From Pseudonocardia sp. TRM90224 (GTDB lineage Bacteria > Actinomycetota > Actinomycetes > Mycobacteriales > Pseudonocardiaceae), in assembly GCF_021245725.1 (NCBI RefSeq), contig NZ_JAJGSX010000034.1, positions 1 through 64,000 on the forward strand: 64,000 bases of DNA. Reading direction: 5' to 3'. Below are positions 1 to 8,141 of this stretch, piece by piece. Below the pieces are notes generated by a model, which was given only the letters and a program-made list of their open reading frames with translations, made no database searches and was not told where the DNA came from. Position 1 is the stretch's first letter, and every line of letters begins with the position of its first letter. A program made the translations under genes and the position numbers.

Positions 1-252
1 CGACGAGCCGTCGCCGCCCGTGACCGCGGATGCGCGAGATGTGGCCGCCCGGCGAGTTGGTGCGACATCCACCATATAATCGAATGGCAGAACGGTGGAC
101 CCACTGAAATCAACAACTTGGTGATGTTGTGCAGGATGCATCACCGGGAAATCCATGCCACGGAATGGTTCGTCCGAATAGTGGATGGCCTACCGGAGTT
201 CATCCCACCCAGATGGGTCGACCCGGACCAAGTCCCACGGAGGTGCAGATGA
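1..252 (+). CDS. 13E12-type (DUF222) HNH endonuclease, 3' end only
   Basis: Only the last 83 codons are inside the window; the gene begins to the left. The visible part is the HNH nuclease module: a Cys-x-x-Cys pair (GCARCGRP), the DIHH motif, and the NNLVMLCRMHHREIH block that binds the catalytic metal. Proteins of this family have an N-terminal DUF222 domain and are multicopy in actinobacteria; their biological role is unclear. The sequence is nearly the same as the C-terminus of the complete gene at 42460-43722, but it stops right after VPRR while the other copy continues for about nine residues. Its TGA overlaps the ATG of the next gene (ATGA). Confidence 0.9.
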   Translation, partial: RRAVAARDRGCARCGRPASWCDIHHIIEWQNGGPTEINNLVMLCRMHHREIHATEWFVRIVDGLPEFIPPRWVDPDQVPRRCR

Positions 253-1271
253 ATTCCGCGTTGCGGTTCGGCGTCTTCCTGCCCGCCGCGCAGTTCGCCG
301 GCATGACCTCGACCGAGGTGCTGGACGCCACGGTGGCGACGGCGGTCGCCGCCGAGCAGGCCGGCTTCGACGAGGTGTGGGTGGCCGAGCACCACTTCCA
401 GTCGTACGGGCTGTGCCCCTCGGCGATGACGATGGCGGCGCACCTGCTCGGCGTGACCGAGCGGGTTGCCGTCGGGACCGCGGTCACCGTCATGACCACG
501 CAGCATCCCGTTGCGGTTGCCGAGCAGGCGCTGCTGCTCGATCAGCTCTCACACGGCCGGTTCCGGCTGGGGGTCGGGCGCGGCGGGCCGTGGATCGACC
601 TGCAGGTCTTCGGCGCGCCGGCCGGCGCGTTCGAGGCCGGCATGGCGGAGTCGCTCGACCTCCTCCTGGACGCGCTGGCCGGGCCGACCGTCACCGGCCA
701 CGGACCCCGCTACCCCTTCCCCACCGTGCCGGTCGTGCCCCGTCCGCAGAACGGCTGCGCACCTCAGGTGCTACTGGCGGCGACATCGGCGGCCACCGTC
801 GACCTCGCCGCCGCACGCGGGCTTCCGTTGCTGCTCGGCATGCACGCGGACGACACCGAGAAGGCCCGCGCGATCGCCCGTCACGGGACCGCGCGGTGTG
901 ACCACATCGGCGTCGGCGTCGCCTACGTCGCCGACACCGACGCCGAGGCGGAGTCGACGCTGCGCGCGGCGCTGCCGGGCTGGCTCGGCCCCGGGCTCGC
1001 CTCGTACCGCCGCGCCGACGGCCACCCGCACCGCACGCGGGACCCGCACGAGTACACCGAGCACCTCATCCGGATCCATCCGGTGGGCTCGCCGGCCCGC
1101 TGCCGCGAACGCCTCACCGCGACGCTGCGCGCGACGGGCCTCGAACGCATGGCGTTCCTCGTCGAAGGGACCGGGGATCCTGCCCGCACGCTCGACAACG
1201 TCCGACGGTTCGGTGCGGAGGTCCTCGCTCCACTGCGCGGAACAGGTAGTGCACTACTGATGCCGCGCTGA
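249..1271 (+). CDS. Luciferase-like flavin-dependent monooxygenase (LLM class)
   Basis: A 340-residue protein of the bacterial luciferase-like fold, which uses reduced FMN or F420 to oxidise an unknown substrate in the cytoplasm. The N-terminus (LRFGVFLP) is the first TIM-barrel strand. AEQAGFDEVWVAEHHF and the later HGRFRLGVGRGGP block are typical of the family. The open frame extends upstream to 129, but the ATG at 249 is preferred because it has a GGAGG ribosome site five bases upstream and starts with the conserved strand. It overlaps the stop of the HNH gene, so it may be read through from that promoter. Substrate unknown. Confidence 0.85.
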   Translation: MNSALRFGVFLPAAQFAGMTSTEVLDATVATAVAAEQAGFDEVWVAEHHFQSYGLCPSAMTMAAHLLGVTERVAVGTAVTVMTTQHPVAVAEQALLLDQLSHGRFRLGVGRGGPWIDLQVFGAPAGAFEAGMAESLDLLLDALAGPTVTGHGPRYPFPTVPVVPRPQNGCAPQVLLAATSAATVDLAAARGLPLLLGMHADDTEKARAIARHGTARCDHIGVGVAYVADTDAEAESTLRAALPGWLGPGLASYRRADGHPHRTRDPHEYTEHLIRIHPVGSPARCRERLTATLRATGLERMAFLVEGTGDPARTLDNVRRFGAEVLAPLRGTGSALLMPR

Positions 1272-1321
1272 GATTCCTCGCGATGCTGGTCAGAGGCACC
1301 CCGCGAGCGAATGAGACCGCC

Positions 1322-3337
1322 ATGACCGACATCCGCGACGACTCCACCCGCCCCACCGCGCTGCCGGTGACGAGCCGCCGAGAGGTGTTGCGCGCGCTCG
1401 GCGCGGCCGCGGCGCTCGCCGGGGTGGGGAGCCTGCTCTCGGCGTGCGGCATCCCGACCGCGGCACTCGCGCTGCCCGCGTTCGCCCCACCGCCCGACCC
1501 CGGCTGGACGGCGAAGCACGACATGACCGCCCCGCAGTACCAAAGCGAGTTCGACCGGCTCGCCAGAGGCGGCTACCGGCCCGTGGACGTCTGCGGGTAC
1601 GCCGACGCCGGCCGGGAGTTCTACGCCGCGATCTGGGAGAAGACCGGTGGGCCCGCCTTGATCGCCCGCCACGGCCTGACCCCCGACGCCTACCAGGCGG
1701 AGTTCGAGAAGCAGGCCGGAGACGGCTACCGGCCGGTCCGGATCAGCGCCTTCGGCATCAACGGCCAGGCCCGGTTCGCCGCGCTGTGGCACAAGGTCGG
1801 CGGCCCGGCGCTGGTCGCCCGGCACGGCCTCACCGCCGACGCCTTCCAGGCCGAGTGGGACAGGCTCGCCAAGGACGGATACCGGCCGGTGGAGGTCTGC
1901 GGCTACGAAGAGGGCGGCCAGGCCCGGTTCGCCGGGATCTGGCACCAGACGGGCGGCCCTGCACTGGTCGCGAGGCACAACCTCACCCCCGCGGACTACC
2001 AGGCCGAGTTCGAGCGGGTGACGAAGGACGGCTACCGGCCGGTCCGGATCAGCCCCTACGCCGTCGGCATCGACGTGCGGTACGCCGCGATCTGGGAGCA
2101 GGCCGGCGGGGCGCCGTTCATCGCCCGGCACGGGCTGGTCTCCGGCCAGTACCAGGCCGAGTTCACCAAGGCCACCGACCAGGGTTTCCGCCCCGTCCAC
2201 GTCAGGGCCGCCGGGGGCGCCATCAAGCCGCTCTTCGCCGGGGTCTGGGAGAAGCGCCAGTTCTCCCCGAACGAGCTCAAGGCCATGTCCGACGTCGTGG
2301 CCGCGTTCATGAAGACGTGGTCCGTGCCGGGCATGCAGATCGCGATCACCCGGGAGGGTCGGCTCGTCTACTCCGAGGGCTTCGGGCTGGCCGACACCGC
2401 GAGCGGCACGAAGGTGACCCCGGCGAGCCTGTTCCGCATCGCCAGCATCTCCAAGCAGGTCACCTCGGTGACCTGCATGAAGCTGATCGAGACCGGACGA
2501 CTGCGGCTCACCGACACCGTCTTCGGCGCCGGCGGGCTCCTCGGGACGACGTACGGCAAGCAGCCGTACAAGGCGAACGTCGAGACGATCACCGTCCAGC
2601 ACCTGCTGGAGCACACCTCGGGCTGGAACAACGTCCCCGACGACCCCATGTTCCAGAACCCCGACTTCGACCACGCTGCGCTCATCTCGGCGATGCTCGA
2701 CAACCGCCCGCTCGCGACCACCCCGGGGCAGAAGTGGGAGTACCTCAACTTCGGGTACTGCGTGCTCGGCCGGGTGATCGAGCGGGTCACCGGCAAGCCG
2801 TACACGACGGCGGTGCAGGAGCTCGTGCTGGCGCCGTGCGGGATCACCGCGATGCAGCCGGCCGGCAACACCCTCGCCGACCGGCGCAACGGCGAGGTCG
2901 TCTACTACGGGCAGGGCGGCGAGACCCCGTACACCTGGCGCGTCGACCGGATGGACGCCCACGGCGGGTGGCTGGCCACCGCGAACGACCTCATGAAGTT
3001 CGTGACCAGGGTGGACGGGTTCGGCACGCGCCCCGACATCCTCAGCGCCGCGTCGATCACCACGATGACCACCGCGTCCACCGCGAAGCCCGTCCCCGCC
3101 GGCGGCTCGGGGTACGCGAAAGGCTGGTGGGTGCACAGCGACAAGAACTGGTTCCACGACGGGAGCCTGCCCGGCACGGGGACGCTCCTGGTGCGCCGCA
3201 ACGACGGCTTCAACTGGGCGGCCCTCGCCAACACCCGCGACCCCGTCCCGAACAGCAAGATCACCGGGGCGATGGACGCGATGCTGACCGAGCTGAAGGG
3301 CAAGGTCGGGACCTGGCCGACCTACGACCTGTTCTGA
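1322..3337 (+). CDS. Tat-exported lipoprotein with five tandem repeats and a serine beta-lactamase-like domain
   Basis: A 671-residue exported protein. The N-terminus has a twin-arginine signal (SRREVLRALG) running into a hydrophobic stretch and a lipobox (LLSAC), so a Tat-dependent lipoprotein is predicted. Residues about 60-310 hold five copies of a roughly 50-residue repeat with the pattern Y-Q-A-E-F ... GYRPV ... WEK-GGPALIARHGL, which matches the bacterial tandem repeat domain found next to serine hydrolases. The C-terminal half is a class C beta-lactamase/DD-peptidase fold with S-I-S-K (nucleophile and lysine), Y-L-N and H-D-G motifs, and an HTSGW block. It probably acts outside the membrane on a peptide or ester. 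The start at 1322 is chosen over 1283 because it places the signal correctly. Confidence 0.85.
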   Translation: MTDIRDDSTRPTALPVTSRREVLRALGAAAALAGVGSLLSACGIPTAALALPAFAPPPDPGWTAKHDMTAPQYQSEFDRLARGGYRPVDVCGYADAGREFYAAIWEKTGGPALIARHGLTPDAYQAEFEKQAGDGYRPVRISAFGINGQARFAALWHKVGGPALVARHGLTADAFQAEWDRLAKDGYRPVEVCGYEEGGQARFAGIWHQTGGPALVARHNLTPADYQAEFERVTKDGYRPVRISPYAVGIDVRYAAIWEQAGGAPFIARHGLVSGQYQAEFTKATDQGFRPVHVRAAGGAIKPLFAGVWEKRQFSPNELKAMSDVVAAFMKTWSVPGMQIAITREGRLVYSEGFGLADTASGTKVTPASLFRIASISKQVTSVTCMKLIETGRLRLTDTVFGAGGLLGTTYGKQPYKANVETITVQHLLEHTSGWNNVPDDPMFQNPDFDHAALISAMLDNRPLATTPGQKWEYLNFGYCVLGRVIERVTGKPYTTAVQELVLAPCGITAMQPAGNTLADRRNGEVVYYGQGGETPYTWRVDRMDAHGGWLATANDLMKFVTRVDGFGTRPDILSAASITTMTTASTAKPVPAGGSGYAKGWWVHSDKNWFHDGSLPGTGTLLVRRNDGFNWAALANTRDPVPNSKITGAMDAMLTELKGKVGTWPTYDLF

Positions 3338-4278
3338 AGACTCTGATCGCTGCCCTGCCGGTGCCGGGCCGGGCTGACGCCGCGCACCCGTTTGAAAGCG
3401 GTGCTCAGCGCGAAGCCGTTGCTGTATCCGACCCGGCGAGCGACGGCCTCCAGCGTGGCGCCGGGTTCGAGCAGGAGGTCGGCGGCCAGCGCGAGGCGCC
3501 AGCCGGTGAGGTAGGTCATCGGTGGTTCGCCGACGAGCTCGGCGAACCGGCGCGCGAACAGCCCGCGGGAGACGCCGACCGTGCGGGCCAGGCTCGCCAC
3601 CGTCCACGGGCTGGACGGCCGGTCGTGCAGCAAGCGCAGCGCGCGGCCGACCACCGGATCGCGGTGGGCGCGATACCACGCCGGAGCGTGCCCGTCGGGT
3701 CGCGCGAACCAGGCCCGCACCGCGGCGATCAGCAGCAGGTCGAACAACCGGTCCAGGACGGCCTGCTGCCCCGGCTCGTCCTTGCCGATCTCGGTGTCGA
3801 GCAGCTGCAGCAGCGGCGACTCCCACAGTGCCGGGGTCAGCACCAGGGCCTGCGGCAGGGCGTCGAGCAGCCGGCGGCTGATCTCACCGCTGACGTGGTA
3901 GCAGCCCAGCAACGCCACCGTCGAACCTTCGGGGTCGTTGCCCCAAGCGCGCACGCCCAGATCCATCGTCGACCCGAGATCCGTGCCGTCGACGGTGGCG
4001 GGTCGCCACCCGGGGTTGATCACCACCTGCGGGGACGCGGTCGGGCTGTCCGCGAAGGTGAACGAATCGGGGCCCTTCAGCACCGCGACGGCGCCGGCGT
4101 CGAGCCGCAACGGCTCGCCCGCCGACGGCACCACCCAGGCCGACCCGTGCAACATGGCGATCATGCCGAGGAGCGCCTCGTCCTGCACGCGCACCGACCA
4201 CGGCGGCTGCATGATCATCCGGACCAGCACGGGTTCCCGGCCCCGCGGACCGTCCAGCAGGTTCGCCAGCGCGTCCAC
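3322..4278 (-). CDS. AraC-family regulator with N-terminal cupin
   Basis: A 318-residue transcription factor. The N-terminal two thirds is a cupin-type ligand domain beginning DALANLLDG with an EPVLVRM strand; the C-terminus has two helix-turn-helix motifs (WTVASLARTVGVSRGLFARRF and LEAVARRVGYSNGFALSTAFKR). It is transcribed away from the NAD(P)H-binding protein at 4360-5178. AraC/NmrA-like pairs of this kind are common in actinobacteria, so that gene is the likely target. Start chosen as the GTG at 4278, where the domain begins. Its 3' end overlaps the lipoprotein gene by 16 bp tail to tail. Confidence 0.85.
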   Translation of the reverse strand: MDALANLLDGPRGREPVLVRMIMQPPWSVRVQDEALLGMIAMLHGSAWVVPSAGEPLRLDAGAVAVLKGPDSFTFADSPTASPQVVINPGWRPATVDGTDLGSTMDLGVRAWGNDPEGSTVALLGCYHVSGEISRRLLDALPQALVLTPALWESPLLQLLDTEIGKDEPGQQAVLDRLFDLLLIAAVRAWFARPDGHAPAWYRAHRDPVVGRALRLLHDRPSSPWTVASLARTVGVSRGLFARRFAELVGEPPMTYLTGWRLALAADLLLEPGATLEAVARRVGYSNGFALSTAFKRVRGVSPARHRQGSDQSLQNRS

Positions 4279-4359
4279 CCGCCCAGGGTAGACGGACAGA
4301 CATGGAACGTGGCTCCCTCGACCATGTTCCGCACCGCCGCCTCCCGATTGACTTCCCTC

Positions 4360-5178
4360 ATGACAACGAACACAGCACCAACCCTGGTCGTCGGTGGCAC
4401 CGGTACGAGCGGCCGCCGGGTCGCCGCGCAGCTGACGGGCCGCGGAGTGCCGGTCCGGATCGCGACGCGGTCGAGCCGGCCGCGGTTCGACTGGCAGGAC
4501 ACATCCAGCTGGGGCCCGGCCCTCAACGGTGTCGCCGCCGCGTTCCTGAGCTACCACCCCGACATCGGCGACCCGGACGCCGCCGAGCACATCCGGTCGT
4601 TCGCCGAGGAGGCACTGGCCCGTGGCACCCGCCGGCTGGTGCTGCTCAGCGGGCGGGGCTCGCAGAACGCGCTCGAGGCGGAGCGGGCATTGCGCGAGTC
4701 GGGTGCCGAGTGGACGATCGTGCGGGCCAGCTGGTTCGCGCAGAACTTCGACGACGGCTTCCTCACCGACCTCCTCCGCCACGACGAGCTCGCGTTCCCG
4801 GCCGGGCAGGTGGCCGAGCCGTTCATCGACGCCGACGACGTCGCCGCGGTCGCGGTGGCGGCGCTGACCGACGAGCGCCACATCGGCCAGGTCTACGAGG
4901 TGACCGGGCCCCGGCTGCTGACCTTCGGCGACGCCGCCGCCGAGCTGTCGGCAGCCGTCGGCCGGCCGCTGCGCTACCGACCGATCACCTTCGACCAGTT
5001 CGCCGACGCGCTGGTCGGGGACGGGGTGCCGACCGACGCCGTTGCCGGCACGGTTGCGGTGTTCCAGGAGATCCTCGACGGCCGCAACGCCCACGTCACC
5101 GACGGCGTCCAGCGCGCGCTGGGCCGGCCGGCCACCGATTTCGCCGACTACGCCCGCGCGGTCGCGAAGGCGGCCTGA
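4360..5178 (+). CDS. NmrA-like NAD(P)-binding protein
   Basis: A 272-residue Rossmann-fold protein of the atypical short-chain dehydrogenase (NmrA/azoreductase-like) group. The nucleotide-binding GGTGTSGRRV motif is at residues 12-21. RRLVLLSGRGSQ and ASWFAQNFDDGF are the second and third conserved blocks. The classical Tyr-x-x-x-Lys catalytic pair is not evident, so it may be a redox sensor or a quinone/azo reductase rather than a standard dehydrogenase. Start ATG 4360 begins just before the first strand; an in-frame ATG at 4324 is an alternative. It is divergent from the AraC regulator. Confidence 0.8.
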   Translation: MTTNTAPTLVVGGTGTSGRRVAAQLTGRGVPVRIATRSSRPRFDWQDTSSWGPALNGVAAAFLSYHPDIGDPDAAEHIRSFAEEALARGTRRLVLLSGRGSQNALEAERALRESGAEWTIVRASWFAQNFDDGFLTDLLRHDELAFPAGQVAEPFIDADDVAAVAVAALTDERHIGQVYEVTGPRLLTFGDAAAELSAAVGRPLRYRPITFDQFADALVGDGVPTDAVAGTVAVFQEILDGRNAHVTDGVQRALGRPATDFADYARAVAKAA

Positions 5179-5879
5179 CCGGAGCTCAGGTGCAGCGCCG
5201 CCGTCCCGGCGATCAGCGCGGCCGATCGCGCGTCGATGGCGGCGTCGCGGTCGGCCAGCATCGTGCGCACCTCGTCCCACCGCTTCGCACGGCGCAGCTC
5301 TGGCATCAGCGTGCGGAGCGGGGCGATGCCGTACCCCGCCATGCGGAGCTGGTGGACGATCCGGGCGTCGCGGACGTCGACGGGCACGTAGGTGCGTGCT
5401 CCCCCGCCGGGCGCCCGGCGCGGGGACACCAGGCCCTCGGCTTCCCAGTGCCGCAGCGTGGACGTCCGCACGCCGAGGGCATCGGCGAGCTCGGAGATCG
5501 TCATGACGTCCGAGGGGAGCGCGTCGTCGACCCGTTCCGCGGTGATCACGGCGGCCGCACGACGGGCCAGCGCGACGTCCCGCCGCTCGGCGTGGAGCCG
5601 GGCGTGGGCCGCGTCGACCAGCGCCAGCAGCTCCGGACCTTGTCCGGACCGGGCGGCACGCAGCACCGCCTTCGCGTCGACGGGCCCGATCCCGGCCGCG
5701 AAACCGCGGTACGCGATCGCGGCGTGCACGTGCTGCTCGCCGTAGACGCGATAGCCCGAGCCGGTGCGCGGTGCGGCCGGCAGGACACCCTCGCTCTCCA
5801 GGTCGCGGATCTGCTGCACCGAGTAGCCCGACTCCCTGGCCACGTCGGCGGTCCGCAGCCCGGACTTGCGACCTGACAC
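5148..5879 (-). CDS. MerR-type regulator with two tandem MerR DNA-binding domains
   Basis: A 243-residue protein with two winged-helix MerR domains in one chain. The first (LRTADVARESGYSVQQIRD ... GSGYRVYGEQHV) is at the N-terminus and the second (MTISELADALGVRTSTLRH ... GGARTYVPVDV) starts near residue 126. A typical MerR protein has one domain followed by a dimerisation helix. The GTG at 5879 is preferred because AGGGAG lies six bases upstream; an in-frame GTG at 5921 lacks one. It is divergent from the DUF6194 gene and probably controls it. The last 31 bp overlap the NmrA-like gene tail to tail. Confidence 0.82.
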   Translation of the reverse strand: MSGRKSGLRTADVARESGYSVQQIRDLESEGVLPAAPRTGSGYRVYGEQHVHAAIAYRGFAAGIGPVDAKAVLRAARSGQGPELLALVDAAHARLHAERRDVALARRAAAVITAERVDDALPSDVMTISELADALGVRTSTLRHWEAEGLVSPRRAPGGGARTYVPVDVRDARIVHQLRMAGYGIAPLRTLMPELRRAKRWDEVRTMLADRDAAIDARSAALIAGTAALHLSSGQAAFATARA

Positions 5880-5942
5880 GAGTTTCTCCCTGGAACGCCC
5901 GAGCGAAGTCCACACAAGCACTTCAAGCTGACACTAGAACAC

Positions 5943-6410
5943 ATGGGCATCGCCGAGATCATCGAGTTCCTCGAGCAGCAGGGTGGCCTCCTGACCCTGC
6001 AACCCCAGCCGGGCGACGGCTCGCCCGAGATCGCCTGGGGCGACACGTTCTTCTACTACGCACCCGACGGCGTCGTGCCGAGATCCCAGCCCTTCGCGAC
6101 CATCGTGACGAAGGACTACCCCGACGACCGCCGCTCCCGCCTCGACCGTCCCGGGGCGTTCCGGCTGAACATCTTCGCCGGGAGCGACGAGTTCCGCACG
6201 CGGCTCGGGCACGACCCGAAGGAGGAGCCCCCGCACGCGATCGACCCGAGCGGCACCGACGTCCTGTTCCCGCACCCGGTCTACGGGCCACTCGGCTGGA
6301 TGGCCATCGTCGAACCGGGACCCCGGACCGATCAGCTCGCCCGCGAGCTGCTCCGGACCGCGTACGGCCTGGCCCGCAGGCGCTACGACCGGCGCGCCAC
6401 GAGCGGCTGA
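5943..6410 (+). CDS. DUF6194 family protein
   Basis: A 155-residue soluble protein recognised as DUF6194 from blocks such as TFFYYAPDG, PFATIVTKDYPDD, FRLNIFAG and HPVYGPLGWMAIVEPG. No catalytic residues can be assigned and the function is unknown. Two bases before the ATG is TAGAAC, which would serve as a -10 box for a leaderless transcript; no Shine-Dalgarno sequence is visible, which supports leaderless translation. The divergent double-MerR gene is the probable regulator. Confidence 0.75.
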   Translation: MGIAEIIEFLEQQGGLLTLQPQPGDGSPEIAWGDTFFYYAPDGVVPRSQPFATIVTKDYPDDRRSRLDRPGAFRLNIFAGSDEFRTRLGHDPKEEPPHAIDPSGTDVLFPHPVYGPLGWMAIVEPGPRTDQLARELLRTAYGLARRRYDRRATSG

Positions 6411-6422
6411 CGGTGATCGTCT

Positions 6423-6971
6423 TCAGCCGAGCAGGCCGCGGAGCAGCGCGCGGATGCCCGTCTCGACATCGCCGCCGGCCTGCAGCACCAGCTCGTGCAG
6501 GATCACGCCGTCGAGGTGGTCGAGCAACATGCGGCAGTGCTCGTGCGGCGCCGGGGAGCCCAGCTCGCGCAGCTGCCAAGCGGCCCACTCCACCAACTGG
6601 GCTCGGCTGCGCAGCAATGCGGCACGCAGCTCGGGGCGGGCGAGACTCTCCAGGAAGAGCGCGTAGCGGGCTGCCGTCCGGGCCCGGGCCGGGCCCACCG
6701 CATGCCGGACGAACCCGACCAGCGCCTCGGCGAGCGCGTCCGCGTCCGCGGGCGGATCCGTCCCGGCGAGCCCGGCCCACTCGGCGCGGTCGAGCGCCTC
6801 GATGTGCGCCACCAGTCCGCTGACCAGCGCGTCGCGCGTCCGGAACACGTTCGACGTCGTCCCGGCAGGCACTCCGGCCGCGGCGTCGATGGCCCCGTGC
6901 GTGAGCCGCCGCATGCCTCCCCCGCCCAGCACCTCGACCGCGGTGTCGAGCACCTGCTCCCGTCGGGACAC
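6423..6971 (-). CDS. TetR-family repressor
   Basis: A 182-residue TetR regulator. The N-terminal helix-turn-helix is MRRLTHGAIDAAAGVPAGTTSNVF, preceded by REQVLDTAVEVLGGGG; the rest is the helical ligand and dimerisation domain. It starts at GTG 6971. It is divergent from the FAD monooxygenase gene at 7028, with two palindromes in the 56-bp gap (see 6979-7015), so it most likely represses both itself and the monooxygenase. Confidence 0.88.
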   Translation of the reverse strand: MSRREQVLDTAVEVLGGGGMRRLTHGAIDAAAGVPAGTTSNVFRTRDALVSGLVAHIEALDRAEWAGLAGTDPPADADALAEALVGFVRHAVGPARARTAARYALFLESLARPELRAALLRSRAQLVEWAAWQLRELGSPAPHEHCRMLLDHLDGVILHELVLQAGGDVETGIRALLRGLLG

Positions 6972-6978
6972 GTCACCT

Positions 6979-7015
6979 CACTATGTTTCTAGTGCCATTT
7001 CACTATGAAGATAGT
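6979..7015. promoter_or_regulatory. Paired TetR operators between the repressor and FAD monooxygenase genes
   Basis: Two dyads lie in the divergent gap: CACTA-N6-TAGTG at 6979-6994 and ACTAT-GAAG-ATAGT at 7002-7015. Their left ends are about 22 bp apart, roughly two helical turns, which suits cooperative binding of two dimers. Both share the half-site CACTA(T). Binding by the adjacent TetR protein is inferred. Confidence 0.65.
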
Positions 7016-7027
7016 ACCGTCAGGTTC

Positions 7028-8077
7028 ATGATGAGATCAGCGGCTATCGTCGGGGGCGGCCTCGCGACCGCCATCCACCTGCGCCACAACGGCTGGCGGG
7101 TCGACGTGCTCGAACGCGCCGCGACCCACCCGACAACGGGCACCGCGCTGGGCATCTGGCCGGCAGCGTTGAAGGCGCTCGACACGCTCGGGGTGGGCGC
7201 GACGGTCCGCACGATCGGCCGTGCCCAGTCGGGAGCGGTGTTCCTGCGACCGGACGGCAGCCGCATCGGGGCCATCGACAGCGCGGCACTCGAACGCCGC
7301 AGCGGCGACGCCGTGCATCTGATCTCCCGACCCGCCCTGCTCGGGGTGCTCGCCGCGGCCGCGGGACCCCTGCGGTTCGGTGTGGAGGCACCCGACGTAC
7401 GGGAGCTGGCCGGGTACGACGTCGTGGTCGGCGCCGACGGCCTGCACAGCCGCGTCCGCGACGCCCTCTTCGGCCCGGGGTTCCGCCCGCGCTACACCGG
7501 GCACACGGTCTGGCGCGGCGCGGTACCCGCGGACCTCGGCGTAACGGCCCAGACATTGGGCAGGGGTGCCATCTTCGGGATCACCGGGCAGGAGGGCGGG
7601 CGCACGAACTGGTTCGCGACCGCCCACGCGCCGGAGGGACAACGCGAGCCGGGCAACGAGGTGGCCGCGCTGAAGGAACGGTTCGGGCACTGGCACGAGG
7701 ACGTCCGCGCAGTGCTCGACCTGGTCACCGAGGACGAGGTGCTGCACCACGACCTGCACCACCTCGACCCGCCGCTGCCGTCGTACGTCACGGAACGCGT
7801 CGCCCTCATCGGCGACGCGGCGCACGCCATGACCCCGGACCTCGGACGGGGTGCCTGCGAGGCGATCGTCGACGGCCTGTCGCTCGCCGAGCAGCTCGTC
7901 CACGACCCCGACGTGGCCTTGGCACTGGCCTCGTACGACCGCGAACGCCGGCCGCCGACGCAGCGGCTGGCCCGGATGTCGCGGCTCATGAACCGGGCCG
8001 TCGGGGTGCGCCGATGCCTCCCGCTGCGCGATGCGGCGCTCGGCCTGGTCCTCCGATTCGGCCGGCCACCCGCCTGA
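7028..8077 (+). CDS. FAD-dependent monooxygenase (PHBH-like) with a shortened dinucleotide-binding loop
   Basis: A 349-residue group A flavoprotein monooxygenase. The GD motif (ALIGDAAHAMTPDLGRG) and DG motif (VVGADGLHSRVR) are intact. The N-terminal Rossmann loop reads IVGGGLATAIHLRHNGW, whereas the family has GGGIGGLATA, so three residues including the third glycine of GxGxxG are missing. The corresponding nine bases could have been lost between short GGC repeats. Whether the enzyme still binds FAD is uncertain. Expression is probably controlled by the divergent TetR repressor. Confidence 0.82.
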   Translation: MMRSAAIVGGGLATAIHLRHNGWRVDVLERAATHPTTGTALGIWPAALKALDTLGVGATVRTIGRAQSGAVFLRPDGSRIGAIDSAALERRSGDAVHLISRPALLGVLAAAAGPLRFGVEAPDVRELAGYDVVVGADGLHSRVRDALFGPGFRPRYTGHTVWRGAVPADLGVTAQTLGRGAIFGITGQEGGRTNWFATAHAPEGQREPGNEVAALKERFGHWHEDVRAVLDLVTEDEVLHHDLHHLDPPLPSYVTERVALIGDAAHAMTPDLGRGACEAIVDGLSLAEQLVHDPDVALALASYDRERRPPTQRLARMSRLMNRAVGVRRCLPLRDAALGLVLRFGRPPA

Positions 8078-8141
8078 CTCCGGCCAGCTGTCGCGCCGGC
8101 TGTTGCCCGGCCGCGACGTCACGACGATTATTCGCGGTGCG

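Noticed and set aside
923..3826. Long minus-strand open frame opposite the lipoprotein gene
   Set aside because: It is an Arg/Gly/Ala-rich shadow of the GC-rich sense gene, without domains.
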